Notes: generated by a model not told the origin, from the letters alone. A stretch of 35,903 bases of DNA from Candidatus Frankia nodulisporulans (GCF_902806475.1 NZ_CADCWS010000019.1:1-35903), one strand, 5' to 3'; positions 21,559 through 30,322 are shown, numbered from the stretch's first letter. Numbers and translations are program-made.

Positions 21559-21737
21559 CGGGCGGCCTCGGCTTCCTGCTCCAGGAGGGCGATGTAGTCA
21601 CCGATGGCGTCGGCCGGGATGAGACGAGTGCGGCCCTGCTTGACGGAGCGGAGCCGGCCGCTACGAAGAAGCCTGTAGATGATGCTCCTGCTCATAGAGA
21701 GCCTCTCCATGGCTTCCGGGATGCGGTACAGACGCAT
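21555..21737 (-). CDS. xis: Excisionase-like small HTH protein
   Basis: 60 residues: YRIPEAMERLSMSRSIIYRLLRSGRLRSVKQGRTRLIP is a MerR/excisionase-type winged helix-turn-helix. AICE Xis proteins of this size bend DNA and direct the integrase toward excision. Start at ATG 21737: sequence further upstream in the frame is low-complexity and lies in the intergenic region. No clear ribosome site is seen before it, so a leaderless start is possible. The stop overlaps the integrase start (ATGA). Confidence 0.85.
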   Translation of the reverse strand: MRLYRIPEAMERLSMSRSIIYRLLRSGRLRSVKQGRTRLIPADAIGDYIALLEQEAEAAR

Positions 21738-22089
21738 GTCGAGAGTCGTAGCGGCTACTGCTGGGAGAGCGCTGGAGAGACCACGCTGTCGCTGTTTTGC
21801 AGCGTTGGCGGATAGGTCACGATCGTGATGCCTCGTTCCATGTTCGATCGAGATGACGGGGCGCGGTCCCGGCGGGTTGCTTGGCGGCTGGTCGCCGGGG
21901 CCGCTTTGGCTGTGCGGCCGGGGGTTGGTGTGGTGGCCGGGGGTGGTCGCGCTGTCAGCGGCACCGCGCTGGTCGTGGCGGGAAGGCCAACCACCCTCGT
22001 GTCCTCCGGCGCCCGCTGTGACTGCCGGTGACCAGCGGTCGGCGGGGTTTTTTCTTTTTTCGGGGTGGGTTTCGCGCGCAGGGGGTTTG
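21738..22089. other. Non-coding region upstream of xis
   Basis: No convincing gene. The first 100 bases are less GC-rich and should hold the xis-int promoter (minus strand), but no clear hexamers can be assigned. The rest leads into the iteron array. Confidence 0.5.
22024..22060 (+). terminator. Possible plus-strand terminator / T-rich tract
   Basis: GCCGGTGACC-AGC-GGTCGGC can fold with a small bulge, followed by GGGG and then a 13-base tract of twelve T and one C (22048-22060). This is the only such T tract in the window. It is either an intrinsic terminator of an unseen plus-strand transcript or an easily melted tract beside the iteron origin. Confidence 0.4.
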
Positions 22090-22326
22090 ACCCTCCGCAC
22101 CCTCCGCAGATCGCCGTTGTCGGGCCTGTGAGCTGGTCGGATAGGTGCGGAGGGTGGGTGTGAGGAACCCTCCGCAGGGCACTCGCACCCTCGGCAACCC
22201 TCGGCACGGGTCTGGGTCTGCGGAGGGTGCACCCTCGGCATTGCGGAGGGTGGTGCGGCCAACCCTCGGCAAGGAAAAGCACTGCGGGACAGGGGCTTTC
22301 AAGGGTTTGCGGAGGGTGCGGAGGGT
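22090..22326. repeat. Array of 12 nonamer iterons, probable replication origin
   Basis: ACCCTCCGC at 22090, 22099 and 22167. Its reverse complement GCGGAGGGT at 22147, 22220, 22243, 22309 and 22318. The variant ACCCTCGGC at 22187, 22197, 22231 and 22262. The two copies at each end form an exact 19-bp inverted repeat (22090-22108 and 22308-22326). Iterons beside the replication gene and a T-rich tract are the hallmark of a replication origin; here they lie just downstream of the replication ATPase. They could instead bind a repressor of xis-int. Confidence 0.8.
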
Positions 22327-22377
22327 GGTTGGCCTTGGTGGTGCATGGGGGGTGAGAAATAAGAAGGGTCCGGCCGG

Positions 22378-24216
22378 TCATCGGGTGGCGTCCCGGGTTT
22401 CGACGTACCAGAGTCGGGCGCCGGTGTGACCGTCTGTGTCGGCGCGCAGGGTGTGGGTGCGGTACCAGCGGCCGACGTGGCCTCCGAGTCGTTTCCCGAG
22501 CTGGGTGGCGGTCGGCAGGTGCCGGCCGTTGAGCAGGGCGTCGGGGATCGCGCCGTCCCACGGGTCGGAGCCGTCGGGGTTGTACTCGAAGCTGGAGCGC
22601 AGGGCGGCGGAGGTGACGGTCTGGGTGCCGTACTTGCGTTCCCAGCGGGCGAGGAAGGCGTGCCACATGGCGGCCTGGTCGTCCATCTCGCGGACGTCGG
22701 CGGCGTTGTCGAGGAAGCCGGGCAGGCCGTGGTGGGTGACGAAGCCGCCGGCGGCCTGGGCCCAGGGGCTGAACTGGCGCATCAGGTGTGCGGTGCGGGG
22801 TGCGCCGGCCGATACCCAGTCGGCGACCAGGACGAGCAGGTTCCACTGCACCGTCTGGCGGTTTTTGGCGACGGTCAGCCAGGTTTGGAGGTTGGGGATT
22901 TGGAACGAGCTGTCGGGGCGGGCCTCGGGGTTGGGCATGTTCGGGTCGAGGCGGACGACGACGGTCCGGCTGGCCATGTCCCCACCGAGACGCAGGTTGT
23001 TGCCGGTGACGGCCCACAGCCGGTCGTTGGCGTGCTTCTCCGACTTCGACGAGCCCAGGACCCGGTCGGACCATTCGGTGCCGGTGATCAGTCCGGCGAG
23101 GGTTGCGGAGGCGATTTCGGTGCCTTCGGCGATGTTGTCCCAGCAGATCAGCGGCTCGGGGCGGCGCAGGGCGGCGAGGATCGCCTTGCGGAGTTCTTCC
23201 TCTCCGCCGGGCCAGGGGTTTTGCTGCTTGCCGTAGATCGAGCCGACCATGTCAACGAGCAGGGACTTGCCGGAGCTGGCGGTGGTGGCGGTGGCGACCC
23301 AGAACGGGGTGAGCGCGCGCAGGTAGGGCCGCAGGATCGGTGAGATCAGGATCGCCAGGTAGTTCGCTTTGTCGGCGGGGGCGACCCAGGGGAAGTCGTG
23401 TAGAACCGTCTCCAGGAACCGTTTCGCTGCGGTCACCTGCTCGGGTGCCGGCCGGTCCGGCACGGTCGGCAGGGGGACCTTGGGGGCGAAGTACAGGCCG
23501 GTGTCCGGGTCGTAGCCGGGGGTTTGGAGCAGGGAGCCGTCGGGGCGCAGGACGGGTGACCCGACGATGCCGCGCAGGGTGCGGATGCCGGGCCAGTGCC
23601 GTTTGGAGAGCACGGAGGTCAGGACGCGGTCAGCGGGCACGTGTTCCTCTTCGACGACGTCGCCGGACGGGTCGGTCACCCGGCGGTAGGCGTAGGCCTC
23701 GTGCGCGAGCAGGTGCGCGAACGCGGGGGCGGTCAGGGGTGCGGAGACGAGTGGGAGCGGGTCGTCCGCGGTGGTGCTGATGTCGCCGGAGATGGGGGCG
23801 ATGTGGACGATCTGTCCGCCGGTGACGTACAGGTCGGTGAACGCTCCGGCGTCGAGTGCCGCGGTGAGGTTGCGGATGGCGGCCGGGGCGCCGGTGACGT
23901 CGATGTCGGGCTGGTCGCGCACGAGGCGGGGCCGGCGTGCGGCGGCGTCCTTGGCGGCCTGGCGGGCGGCGGCGATACCGGCTTTGTGGGCGGTGTCGAA
24001 CGCACCTTTGGTGAGGAGCTTCGGTGTGGTGGCGGCCAGGGCGTCACGGTGCTCGGCGACCACCATCGGGTCCGCGCCGTGGCGGCCCAGGGCGTAGGCG
24101 TGTTCCCGGACGGTCTTGGCGCGGGCCAGCTCGTCGGTCTCGGCAGCGGCGGCGGCCAGGATGACGGTGATGTCCCGCTCCACGGGCGGGCCTGGGGCCT
24201 CGGGGAGGGCGCTCAC
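22378..24216 (-). CDS. AICE replication ATPase/helicase-like protein
   Basis: 612 residues. The N-terminal 280 residues have no recognised fold. The C-terminal half is a P-loop ATPase: Walker A-like TATTASSGKS at 309-318, Walker B-like PLICWDN at 355-361, sensor-like WAVTGNN, and an arginine in SRTVVVRLD. The pattern resembles superfamily 3 / primase-helicase ATPases carried by plasmids and AICEs. Probable role: unwinding the element's origin together with the primase-polymerase encoded directly upstream. The GTG at 24216 is chosen because it overlaps the upstream stop (GTGA). The gene ends 51 bases before the iteron array. Confidence 0.8.
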   Translation of the reverse strand: MSALPEAPGPPVERDITVILAAAAAETDELARAKTVREHAYALGRHGADPMVVAEHRDALAATTPKLLTKGAFDTAHKAGIAAARQAAKDAAARRPRLVRDQPDIDVTGAPAAIRNLTAALDAGAFTDLYVTGGQIVHIAPISGDISTTADDPLPLVSAPLTAPAFAHLLAHEAYAYRRVTDPSGDVVEEEHVPADRVLTSVLSKRHWPGIRTLRGIVGSPVLRPDGSLLQTPGYDPDTGLYFAPKVPLPTVPDRPAPEQVTAAKRFLETVLHDFPWVAPADKANYLAILISPILRPYLRALTPFWVATATTASSGKSLLVDMVGSIYGKQQNPWPGGEEELRKAILAALRRPEPLICWDNIAEGTEIASATLAGLITGTEWSDRVLGSSKSEKHANDRLWAVTGNNLRLGGDMASRTVVVRLDPNMPNPEARPDSSFQIPNLQTWLTVAKNRQTVQWNLLVLVADWVSAGAPRTAHLMRQFSPWAQAAGGFVTHHGLPGFLDNAADVREMDDQAAMWHAFLARWERKYGTQTVTSAALRSSFEYNPDGSDPWDGAIPDALLNGRHLPTATQLGKRLGGHVGRWYRTHTLRADTDGHTGARLWYVETRDATR

Positions 24217-25152
24217 CGGTCCTCCAGGCTGGTGCGGGGACGGCGCATCCCGGCTTGCATGCCGGAGGTGACGGTGCGTGCGCTGGAGCTGTGTTTCCCG
24301 CCGCGGGCGGGATCGTCGAGACCAGCGACCACGGCGGCGTCGGTGAGCGTCTGGCGGACGTCGTGCTCGTCGAGCAGGCCCCCGGCGACCAGGCGGCCCA
24401 TCTTGTAGGCGGCGAAGTTGAGCGCGTCGTTGCGGCCGGATTCCGCCGACATCGCGGCGATGTCCGCGGCCAGTCCGGCCAGGGCGGCAGCCGCCCACCG
24501 CGCCGCCCTGCTCTGGTCACGGTCGGGGTTCGCCCCGGTACGCGGCCAGTCGGCGGCGTGCGGCGTGTGTGTCGACGGGAGGCACCACGAGGGTGGTTGG
24601 CCTGGCCGCCAGCTCGTGCAGCCAGGCGGGCAGGTCGGCCAGGGGAAGCCGGTCGGCCCACTGGTAGCGCCGGCCGGTGGGGTGCAGCGACGGTGGGGCC
24701 ACGGCCATCCCACCGTCGCTGTTTCCGGCGCCGCGGATGTCGATGCCGGGGGCGACGCCCTTGGTTTCGGTTCCTCGGCTGTTGGCGGGCGGGTTCTCTT
24801 GCGGGGCGCGGTACCAGTAGTGCACTCCGCCGTCGGTCCGCCCGGTGCTGACCGACGCGGTCGGGGTGTGCCCGTGCTCGCCGGTCAGCGCCGCCCACGA
24901 CGCCCGGCCGACCGGTCCGTCGACGTCGACGACGGTCAGCCCGGAGGGTTTGCAGGCCACGCCGATCGACGCCGCGGGCCAGCGGGTCCACCAGCTCGTG
25001 ATGACGTCCTGGTCGGTGGTGGCTTCGCTGCCCCACCGGACCATGGGCATCTTGCTGCCGGCACGGACGGGGAAGACGTGCATCCCGCGAGCGGCCAGGG
25101 CCAGCGCCGCCGGCAGCAGGCTGACCGGCGCCTCGGTGAACACGGCGGACAT
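24213..25152 (-). pseudogene. Bifunctional primase-polymerase, split by a one-base shift
   Basis: The first part (25152-24517, 211 residues) is a Prim-pol domain. It contains GMHVFPVRAGSK, the metal motif VVDVD (Asp76, Asp78), STGRTDGGVHYWY and GIDIRGAG, then a linker ending GEPRP and TGA. The second part, in the next frame to 24213, reads DQSRAARWAAAALAGLAADI and on to SGRNDALNFAAYKMGRLVAGG and MQAGMRRPR, the usual C-terminal helical domain of AICE Prim-pol proteins, and has no start of its own. Skipping the T of CCG-TGA-C restores a 312-residue protein of normal length. It primes and extends DNA at the element's origin. Either a mutation, an assembly error, or +1 recoding. ATG at 25152 has AGGGAG upstream. 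Confidence 0.78.
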
Positions 25153-25172
25153 CAGGCTCCCTTCCAAGGCGG

Positions 25173-25364
25173 TCAGAGCGCGCGGACGAACGCGGCCAGG
25201 CCGGTGGCGATCTCGCCCAGCTGGCTGACGACGGTGGTGACGGTGTCGGCGGCCTCGGTGGGCTGGCGGGCGGCGTAGACGACGAACACGACCAGGGCGA
25301 CGGCGAGCACGAACGGCCAGCGGCGGAACCGGCGCAGGGGTCGGGTGTGGCGGCTGTTCCTCAA
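25173..25364 (-). CDS. Small single-pass membrane protein
   Basis: 63 residues: a very basic N-terminus (RHTRPLRRFRRWP), one hydrophobic segment (FVLAVALVVFVVYAA), then a short helical tail predicted outside. TTG start at 25364 with GGAAGGG 7 bases upstream. No family recognised. It lies between the zinc-ribbon gene and primase-polymerase in the leftward operon. Such small membrane proteins in AICEs are often involved in plasmid spread, but no homology is claimed. Confidence 0.6.
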   Translation of the reverse strand: MRNSRHTRPLRRFRRWPFVLAVALVVFVVYAARQPTEAADTVTTVVSQLGEIATGLAAFVRAL

Positions 25365-25431
25365 GGGGTGTCCCTTCCAGGGGCGGTGGGAAGGTCAGGG
25401 GCGGTCGTTACGTGACGACCGGAGGGGTCGG

Positions 25432-25809
25432 TCAGGCGGTGGTGCAGCCGGTGGCGCAGTACGCACCGGCGGCGGTGACGTTGAGGGGGCCGCGGGTGCC
25501 GCACCGGTCGCAGGCGGGCATGGCGGGTGCGGCCGGGGTGGTGGCCTGCTTGCGGGTCCTGGTGGTGGCCGTGGTCTTCTTGCGTGGCTTGCGGGTGCGA
25601 ACGGTTTCGGTGGCGAGCCGGTGCGGCCGGCTGGTGGTGGTCGGGCCGTCGACAGTGAGGCGACGGCCGGTGATCCGGTCGGCTGCGCGCTGCACCAGGC
25701 CGAGGGTCTTGTCGCCGGGGGCGTCGGCGTTGCAGGCCGGGCAGGGCCGGCGGCTGTTGCCGCGGCCGGTGAAGCGGGTTCCGCGGCAGCGGGGGCACTT
25801 CGCGGGCAT
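25432..25809 (-). CDS. Double zinc-ribbon protein
   Basis: 125 residues. The N-terminal ribbon is CPRCRGTRF then CPAC; the C-terminal ribbon is CDRCG then CATGC. Between them is a basic linker (RTRKPRKKTTATTRTRKQ). Likely binds DNA or RNA; no family recognised. ATG at 25809 preceded by GGAGGA, a strong site. It heads the group zinc ribbon, small membrane protein, primase-polymerase, replication ATPase, and could control it (inference). Confidence 0.7.
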   Translation of the reverse strand: MPAKCPRCRGTRFTGRGNSRRPCPACNADAPGDKTLGLVQRAADRITGRRLTVDGPTTTSRPHRLATETVRTRKPRKKTTATTRTRKQATTPAAPAMPACDRCGTRGPLNVTAAGAYCATGCTTA

Positions 25810-25896
25810 GGGGTCCTCCAACCAGGTTTGTGACTGTGTGTAGTCGCCTGGGGGTGTGCGGAACGGGGCTCGCGGGCAGTGAGATCGCCGGGAGGG

Positions 25897-25912
25897 GGTT
25901 AGATCTCTAACC
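25897..25912. promoter_or_regulatory. Operator-like palindrome upstream of the replication operon
   Basis: GGTTAGA-TC-TCTAACC: seven-base arms, exact, in the 233-bp gap between the traB stop and the zinc-ribbon start. It is markedly AT-richer than its surroundings. Position fits an operator for the leftward replication genes. Confidence 0.55.
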
Positions 25913-26042
25913 GGAGCGGTGAGACGTGCTGGTAGGGGCGTTGAGCTGGGGGAAGTGAGCCGAGTGAAGCCCAGGTAGGGCGGTGAGATCCGCCCGCCGT
26001 GGCCCCCTGTAGCGCAGGTTTCGGGGGTCGCGGGCGGCTCAC

Positions 26043-28284
26043 CTACTCGTCGAGGTCGACGGTGGACCGCCGGCCGATTTCCTTACGGACAGTGACGGGG
26101 TCGAGGGGCCAGCGGTTGCCGGTGGACGGCACCTTGATCCCCTCGGCGGCGAGCTGCTTGACGAGGTCGGCGCCGGTGAGCTTGCGGTAGGGCCCCCAGC
26201 CTGGGGCGAGTTCGCGCAGGCGGGGCGGGACGTCGGCGATCCGGACGACCTCGGTGCCGAGGACCTCGTCGAGGTCATCGAGCAGGTCGCGGGTCTCCGG
26301 CTCCGCCGTCGCACCGGCGGAGCCCAGAGCGGCGGTGAGGGTGCCCGGAGCCAGGTTGGCCATGGCCCGTTCGACGACGGGGGTGACGTCGTCAACGCCG
26401 TCGCCACGTCGGACGTAGAAACAGCGCAGCAGCCCGTCGGTGGGCGTGAACCCGGATGCCATCGCGGTGCCGAGATCACCGAGGTCCACCGCGCCGTCCG
26501 CGGCGACGGTCATCGGCCGCAGGGTCGTGGCAGAGATCCCGGCGCGATGCTTGCCGGTGCCCAGGATGGCGTCGTTGCCCTGATGATCGGCGATGGCGAA
26601 ACACGCCCGGTTGGACAGCACCTTGGCGACCTTGCGTGGCAGCGAGTCCGCCGACGGGACAGGTGTGGCGAAGATCAGGGTGACGCCGTACTTACGGGCC
26701 TTAGCCACGATCTTCTCGACCAGTTCGGCGGCCTCGTCGCCGACGTCGGAGACAAACAGCTCCTGACATTCGTCGATCACCACAATCCTGGGTCGCATGC
26801 CCGGGTCGGCTTCGGCCAGGGCACGGGTAAGTTCCGGCTCGCCGGCCGCCGAGAGCTTCCGGCCACGGTCGGACAGCTCGGACATGAGCTGCTTGAGGGC
26901 GGCGAGCACGGTCGGGATCTCGTCCGGGTCATCGGAGACGAACAAGGTCCGCAGCCGAGGCCGCAGCGGGTCGTAGTCGGCGTTGACGGCCATGCAGTAG
27001 ACATCGATCTCCACGAGCGGGTCGAGGATCGCACCCAACAGAGCGGTGATGATCAGCGTTGATTTGCCGGAGCCCATCATCCCGGCGACACCCCAGTTGG
27101 CTTGGAACAGCCGGCCGAGCACGATGTTCCCACGCGGGTCGACCCCGACCGGCACGCCCTTGAAGTAGTCCGCGACGCCGGTGGTGAGTAGTGGCCACGG
27201 CGCGACCGGCTTGGTCAGGCTGCCCTGGTCGGCGACCCACAGGTCCAGCACGCCGGGGGCGTCGCGGGGCTCGGTCGGCCACACCTCCACCGGCAGCCGG
27301 AGCAGGTTGTGGGCGAGTACGGGCTTGCTGTTGACGATCTATCTCCACGGTGACGCCTTCGGGGAGCAGGAGCCGGGAGTGCCAGCCCTTGCCGTCGTGG
27401 ACGGGCGGATCGATCCACCGCGGCGTCCACCCCTCGCGGAACTTGCGGTTCAGCGCCGGCATGTTCAGGTTCCGCAGCGCGTTCGTGATCGCCCGCTCGT
27501 CCGGGATCACGTCCCGGCCGGCGCCGGCGTCGCCGGCTGGCGGCGCAGACACCCAGGCAGGTAGCTCGGAACGGGAACGGCCCAGATGCCACAGCCATGC
27601 CGCGGCCCCACCGGTGGCAACGAGCAGGAGGGCGGCGCCGTAGACGGCGAGAAACCAGCACACGAACGTGACCAGGCCGATCACCCCGACGAGCGGGGCC
27701 AGGACGTAGCCGGGGTCGTGGTGGCCCAACGCCAGGACCACACCGAGCGCGAGCAGCAGCGCGGCGAACCCGGCCAGCCCCGCCGCGACGGCCCGCAGCA
27801 GGTCGACAGGCGAACGCACCCAGTCCATGACGCGGGCATGGCGACGCGCCTTCTCCGCGACGTCACGCGCCTCCCACTCCCGCAAGCTCTCCTGATCCCC
27901 CGCGATCTCCGCACGGCGCATCTGCCGCTCATACCGCGACGCCCCATGAGTGTCCCGCCACCTGCCGTAGGCCACACCGGCACCAGCGACCGGGTACCAC
28001 AGGTTCCGGACAACCAGCTTGGCGCCGGTCGTCGTACGCGGGTGCGTAGCGGCCTCCCGGCTCTTGCGGAAGACCAGCCGGGCATCCGCGGTGTAGATGT
28101 CACGGCGCAACGCGGCCCGCTGCCGCTGGGAGACCTCCCGCCACTCCTCGACAGTCATCACCTCCCCCGACAGCGCCGGCCGGGCGGCGGGCAGGTGATG
28201 CACCGTCGCCAGCTCCACCGCCCCCTCGGTCTCGTCGACGTCCCGGTCGTCCTGGTCGGCGGGCTGGGTGTCGTCGTGGGTCAT
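26043..28284 (-). pseudogene. traB: TraB/FtsK-type conjugative DNA translocase, interrupted by a 4-bp duplication
   Basis: The first half (from ATG 28284, 315 residues to VTVEI) has a soluble N-terminus and membrane segments at about 166-187 and 194-232. The second half, in another frame, carries the motor: Walker A GMMGSGKST, Walker B RIVVIDECQEL, and a C-terminal winged-helix-like end. Plus-strand 27337-27344 is ATCTATCT; removing one ATCT joins the halves as VEIVNSKPVLAHNLLRLPVE, giving 745 residues, normal for TraB. TraB forms hexamers that pump double-stranded element DNA between mycelia. As written, translation of the first half runs into a nonsense tail to 26929. The motor half could restart at the GTG at 27290 but would lack membrane anchors. 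Confidence 0.9.
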
Positions 28285-28589
28285 GAGGGGTCTCCGTAAC
28301 GCTCGGGACGGTCATCGGCCTCGGTGCCGGATTGGGCGGCCGGGGTGGGACGTGAGGGCAGTGCCCGCCGGCCGGCGGGCGGCGTCTCCAGCTCCGGGCG
28401 CCGGGCGGCCCGGATCTCCGCGGCGGTCCAGAGCGCACCGGCGAGCACGGACAGGCTGAGCAGCCAGACCGCGACCGTGGCGGCCAGGACCACCGGCACT
28501 CCCACGGCGAGCAGCTCTGCCAGGTGCCAGCCGATCCAGTCCGCCGTCTGCTCGGCGCGGTTCCGGTCGGCCGGGTCATGGGCTGGCAT
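28281..28589 (-). CDS. Small membrane protein of the transfer operon
   Basis: 102 residues: one or two hydrophobic segments (LLAVGVPVVLAATVAVWLLSLSVLAGAL) near the centre and a hydrophilic Pro/Arg-rich tail. No family recognised. The stop overlaps the traB start (ATGA); the start lies 14 bases inside the upstream gene. Position beside traB suggests a Spd-like role in intramycelial spread (inference from AICE organisation only). Confidence 0.7.
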   Translation of the reverse strand: MPAHDPADRNRAEQTADWIGWHLAELLAVGVPVVLAATVAVWLLSLSVLAGALWTAAEIRAARRPELETPPAGRRALPSRPTPAAQSGTEADDRPERYGDPS

Positions 28590-28812
28590 GGGACGGCTCC
28601 TCCCCGGCGGTGAGAGCGAGACGGGTGACGTAGGCGTCGGCGCGGCACATCGCCGCGTGCAGCACCCGCGCGCCGAACAGCAGCCCCGACCGCATCGCGT
28701 GGGCGAGCAGGAACAGCACGAGCACGACGACCAGGCGGCCGATCGCCAGCGCGCCGTAGCGGGACAGCACCGCGTCCACCAGCCCGCGGGGCAGGGTCGA
28801 GGTGCCGGTCAT
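28576..28812 (-). CDS. Small membrane protein of the transfer operon
   Basis: 78 residues with one hydrophobic segment (LAIGRLVVVLVLFLLAHAM) and flanking charged helices. The ATG at 28812 overlaps the stop of the HEAGH gene (ATGA) and is preferred over the GTG at 28821. No family recognised; a transfer or spread role is inferred from place. Confidence 0.68.
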   Translation of the reverse strand: MTGTSTLPRGLVDAVLSRYGALAIGRLVVVLVLFLLAHAMRSGLLFGARVLHAAMCRADAYVTRLALTAGEEPSHASP

Positions 28813-29201
28813 GCCACCCACCGCCCCGGGGCCGCGGCGATCCGCGCGGCCAGCGCTTCGATCTCCCGGCGGTGCTGGCCGACCAGGCGGGCGGCGTCGT
28901 TCTGCGCGTCACGCAGCGACCGGGACGAGCGGCGCAGCAGCCGGCGGGCGGCGGCCCGGTCGGAGCCGCTGCCGGTGTCCCGGCCCACGATCAACCCGGC
29001 CGCGCACGCCCCCGCGAGCTTGATCACCGCGTCGTCGCCGGCCGGATCGGCCACGTCCGGCCCGTCGAACCGCAGCCGGTACTCCCCACCCGCCCGCGTG
29101 ACCCGGGCCTGCGCACGGGTCGCACCCAACGCCCGTGCCACGATCACATGACCGGCCTCGTGCACCGCCACCTCCCGCAGATCACGGCTGTGGACGCTCA
29201 T
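28809..29201 (-). CDS. Metallopeptidase-like protein with HEAGH motif (M41-like)
   Basis: 130 residues. VAVHEAGHVIVARALG gives the zinc motif His14, Glu15, His18 (HExxH). The helical remainder (VIKLAGACAAGLIVG, then an Arg/Ala-rich helix) resembles the peptidase part of FtsH without its AAA domain. A downstream third ligand Asp is plausible in SGSGSD but not certain. Similar small HEAGH proteins occur in actinobacterial mobile elements (family knowledge); the substrate is unknown. ATGA overlaps on both sides make it mid-operon. Confidence 0.72.
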   Translation of the reverse strand: MSVHSRDLREVAVHEAGHVIVARALGATRAQARVTRAGGEYRLRFDGPDVADPAGDDAVIKLAGACAAGLIVGRDTGSGSDRAAARRLLRRSSRSLRDAQNDAARLVGQHRREIEALAARIAAAPGRWVA

Positions 29202-30322
29202 GCCGACACCTCCCGGTCGCCGTCGGGGACGAGGGACAGCCGGGCCTGCCGGCGCGCCGCGTGCTCGCTCAGGAGCCGCTTCGCGCGGGTCTCCCCGATC
29301 TCCAGATGCGCCGCCGCACCCCGCACCGACAGCCCCGCCGCGTCGTCACCCAGGGCGTCGAGGGCGGCCAGCAACTCGGCATCCGTGCGCGGCGCGGGCC
29401 GGGTCGTCCGGGCCGCGCGGGGCACCGGAACACCCCGGTTCGGCCGTGCCGTGGCCTGCTTCGCCGGCCGCTTCGCGGGGTGCGGCGCGGTGGCCTGTTC
29501 GACCAGCTCGCCGCCGGTTCGTCCGGCCACCTCGTCCGTACTGGGCGCCGACACCTCCGAGACGTCGACGGACGCGACAGCCGGGGCCGTACCGAGCGCG
29601 ACGGCCGGCGGCACGCTGGCCACGGCACTCACCGGCGACGCGGACGGCGGGGCCACGGCGGCGGGAGTGACCGTGTCGTCCGCGAGGACAGCCCCGATCG
29701 GAGGGCGGCGCGACGCCTCGATCGCGAGGAGTTCCGCGGTGACCCGGTCCTGGGACCGGGCGACCTGGCGGCGCACCGACGCGACAGCGAGCTGCGCGCT
29801 GGCGGCGGAGATCTGGGCGGCGACCCACTGCGCGTCGTCCGCGGTCAGCTCCGGGCGGGTCGCGTGTCCGAACGTCCACCACAGCGCCTTCGCCGCGATG
29901 GACACCGACGCCCCGATGCAGGCCATCGCGATCCCGCCGGACTGGAACCCCTCCAGGCCGATCGCGGTCACGGTGACCGCGAGCAGCGCCCAGCCGACCC
30001 GGTCGACGACCTTGCGGCGGTCCGGGCGGAACCGCACGAGGTAGGCCATGCCCAGCGCCGCGCACCAGGCCAGGTCGAACACCGACGCGGCCAGGTACGC
30101 CGTCCACGTCCCGTCCAGCAGGTGCGCGATGCTCACCGTCGACCACGTGATCGACACGAGTGTGAGCGCCAGCACTAGCCCGACCACCGCCCGCGTGGCC
30201 AGGGCGTCCCAGTCGCGCGGCAGGACCGGCACCGCGACCCGACGGGTACGGGCGACCGGCGCGGTCACGCCGTCGACGGTGTGGGACTCGGTGTACTGCT
30301 CGGTTTCGATCCGGTACTTCAC
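29198..30322 (-). CDS. DUF2637-type membrane protein (AICE transfer/regulatory)
   Basis: 374 residues. Four membrane segments at about 43-66, 73-96, 108-125 and 128-150 form the DUF2637 module common on actinomycete plasmids. A long Ala/Pro/Val-rich linker follows, and a C-terminal helix-turn-helix-like segment (LSVRGAAAHLEIGETRAKRLLSEH). The membrane domain fused to a possible DNA-binding tail suggests tethering DNA at the membrane (inference). GTG at 30322 with AGGTGAG 7 bases upstream; the longer open frame upstream runs into the sigma gene and is rejected. Confidence 0.82.
   Translation of the reverse strand: MKYRIETEQYTESHTVDGVTAPVARTRRVAVPVLPRDWDALATRAVVGLVLALTLVSITWSTVSIAHLLDGTWTAYLAASVFDLAWCAALGMAYLVRFRPDRRKVVDRVGWALLAVTVTAIGLEGFQSGGIAMACIGASVSIAAKALWWTFGHATRPELTADDAQWVAAQISAASAQLAVASVRRQVARSQDRVTAELLAIEASRRPPIGAVLADDTVTPAAVAPPSASPVSAVASVPPAVALGTAPAVASVDVSEVSAPSTDEVAGRTGGELVEQATAPHPAKRPAKQATARPNRGVPVPRAARTTRPAPRTDAELLAALDALGDDAAGLSVRGAAAHLEIGETRAKRLLSEHAARRQARLSLVPDGDREVSA

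Noticed and set aside
22027-22330. Small open frames inside the iteron region on both strands
   Set aside because: They are built from repeat translations (RRV and PSA strings) with no ribosome site; the repeats explain them.
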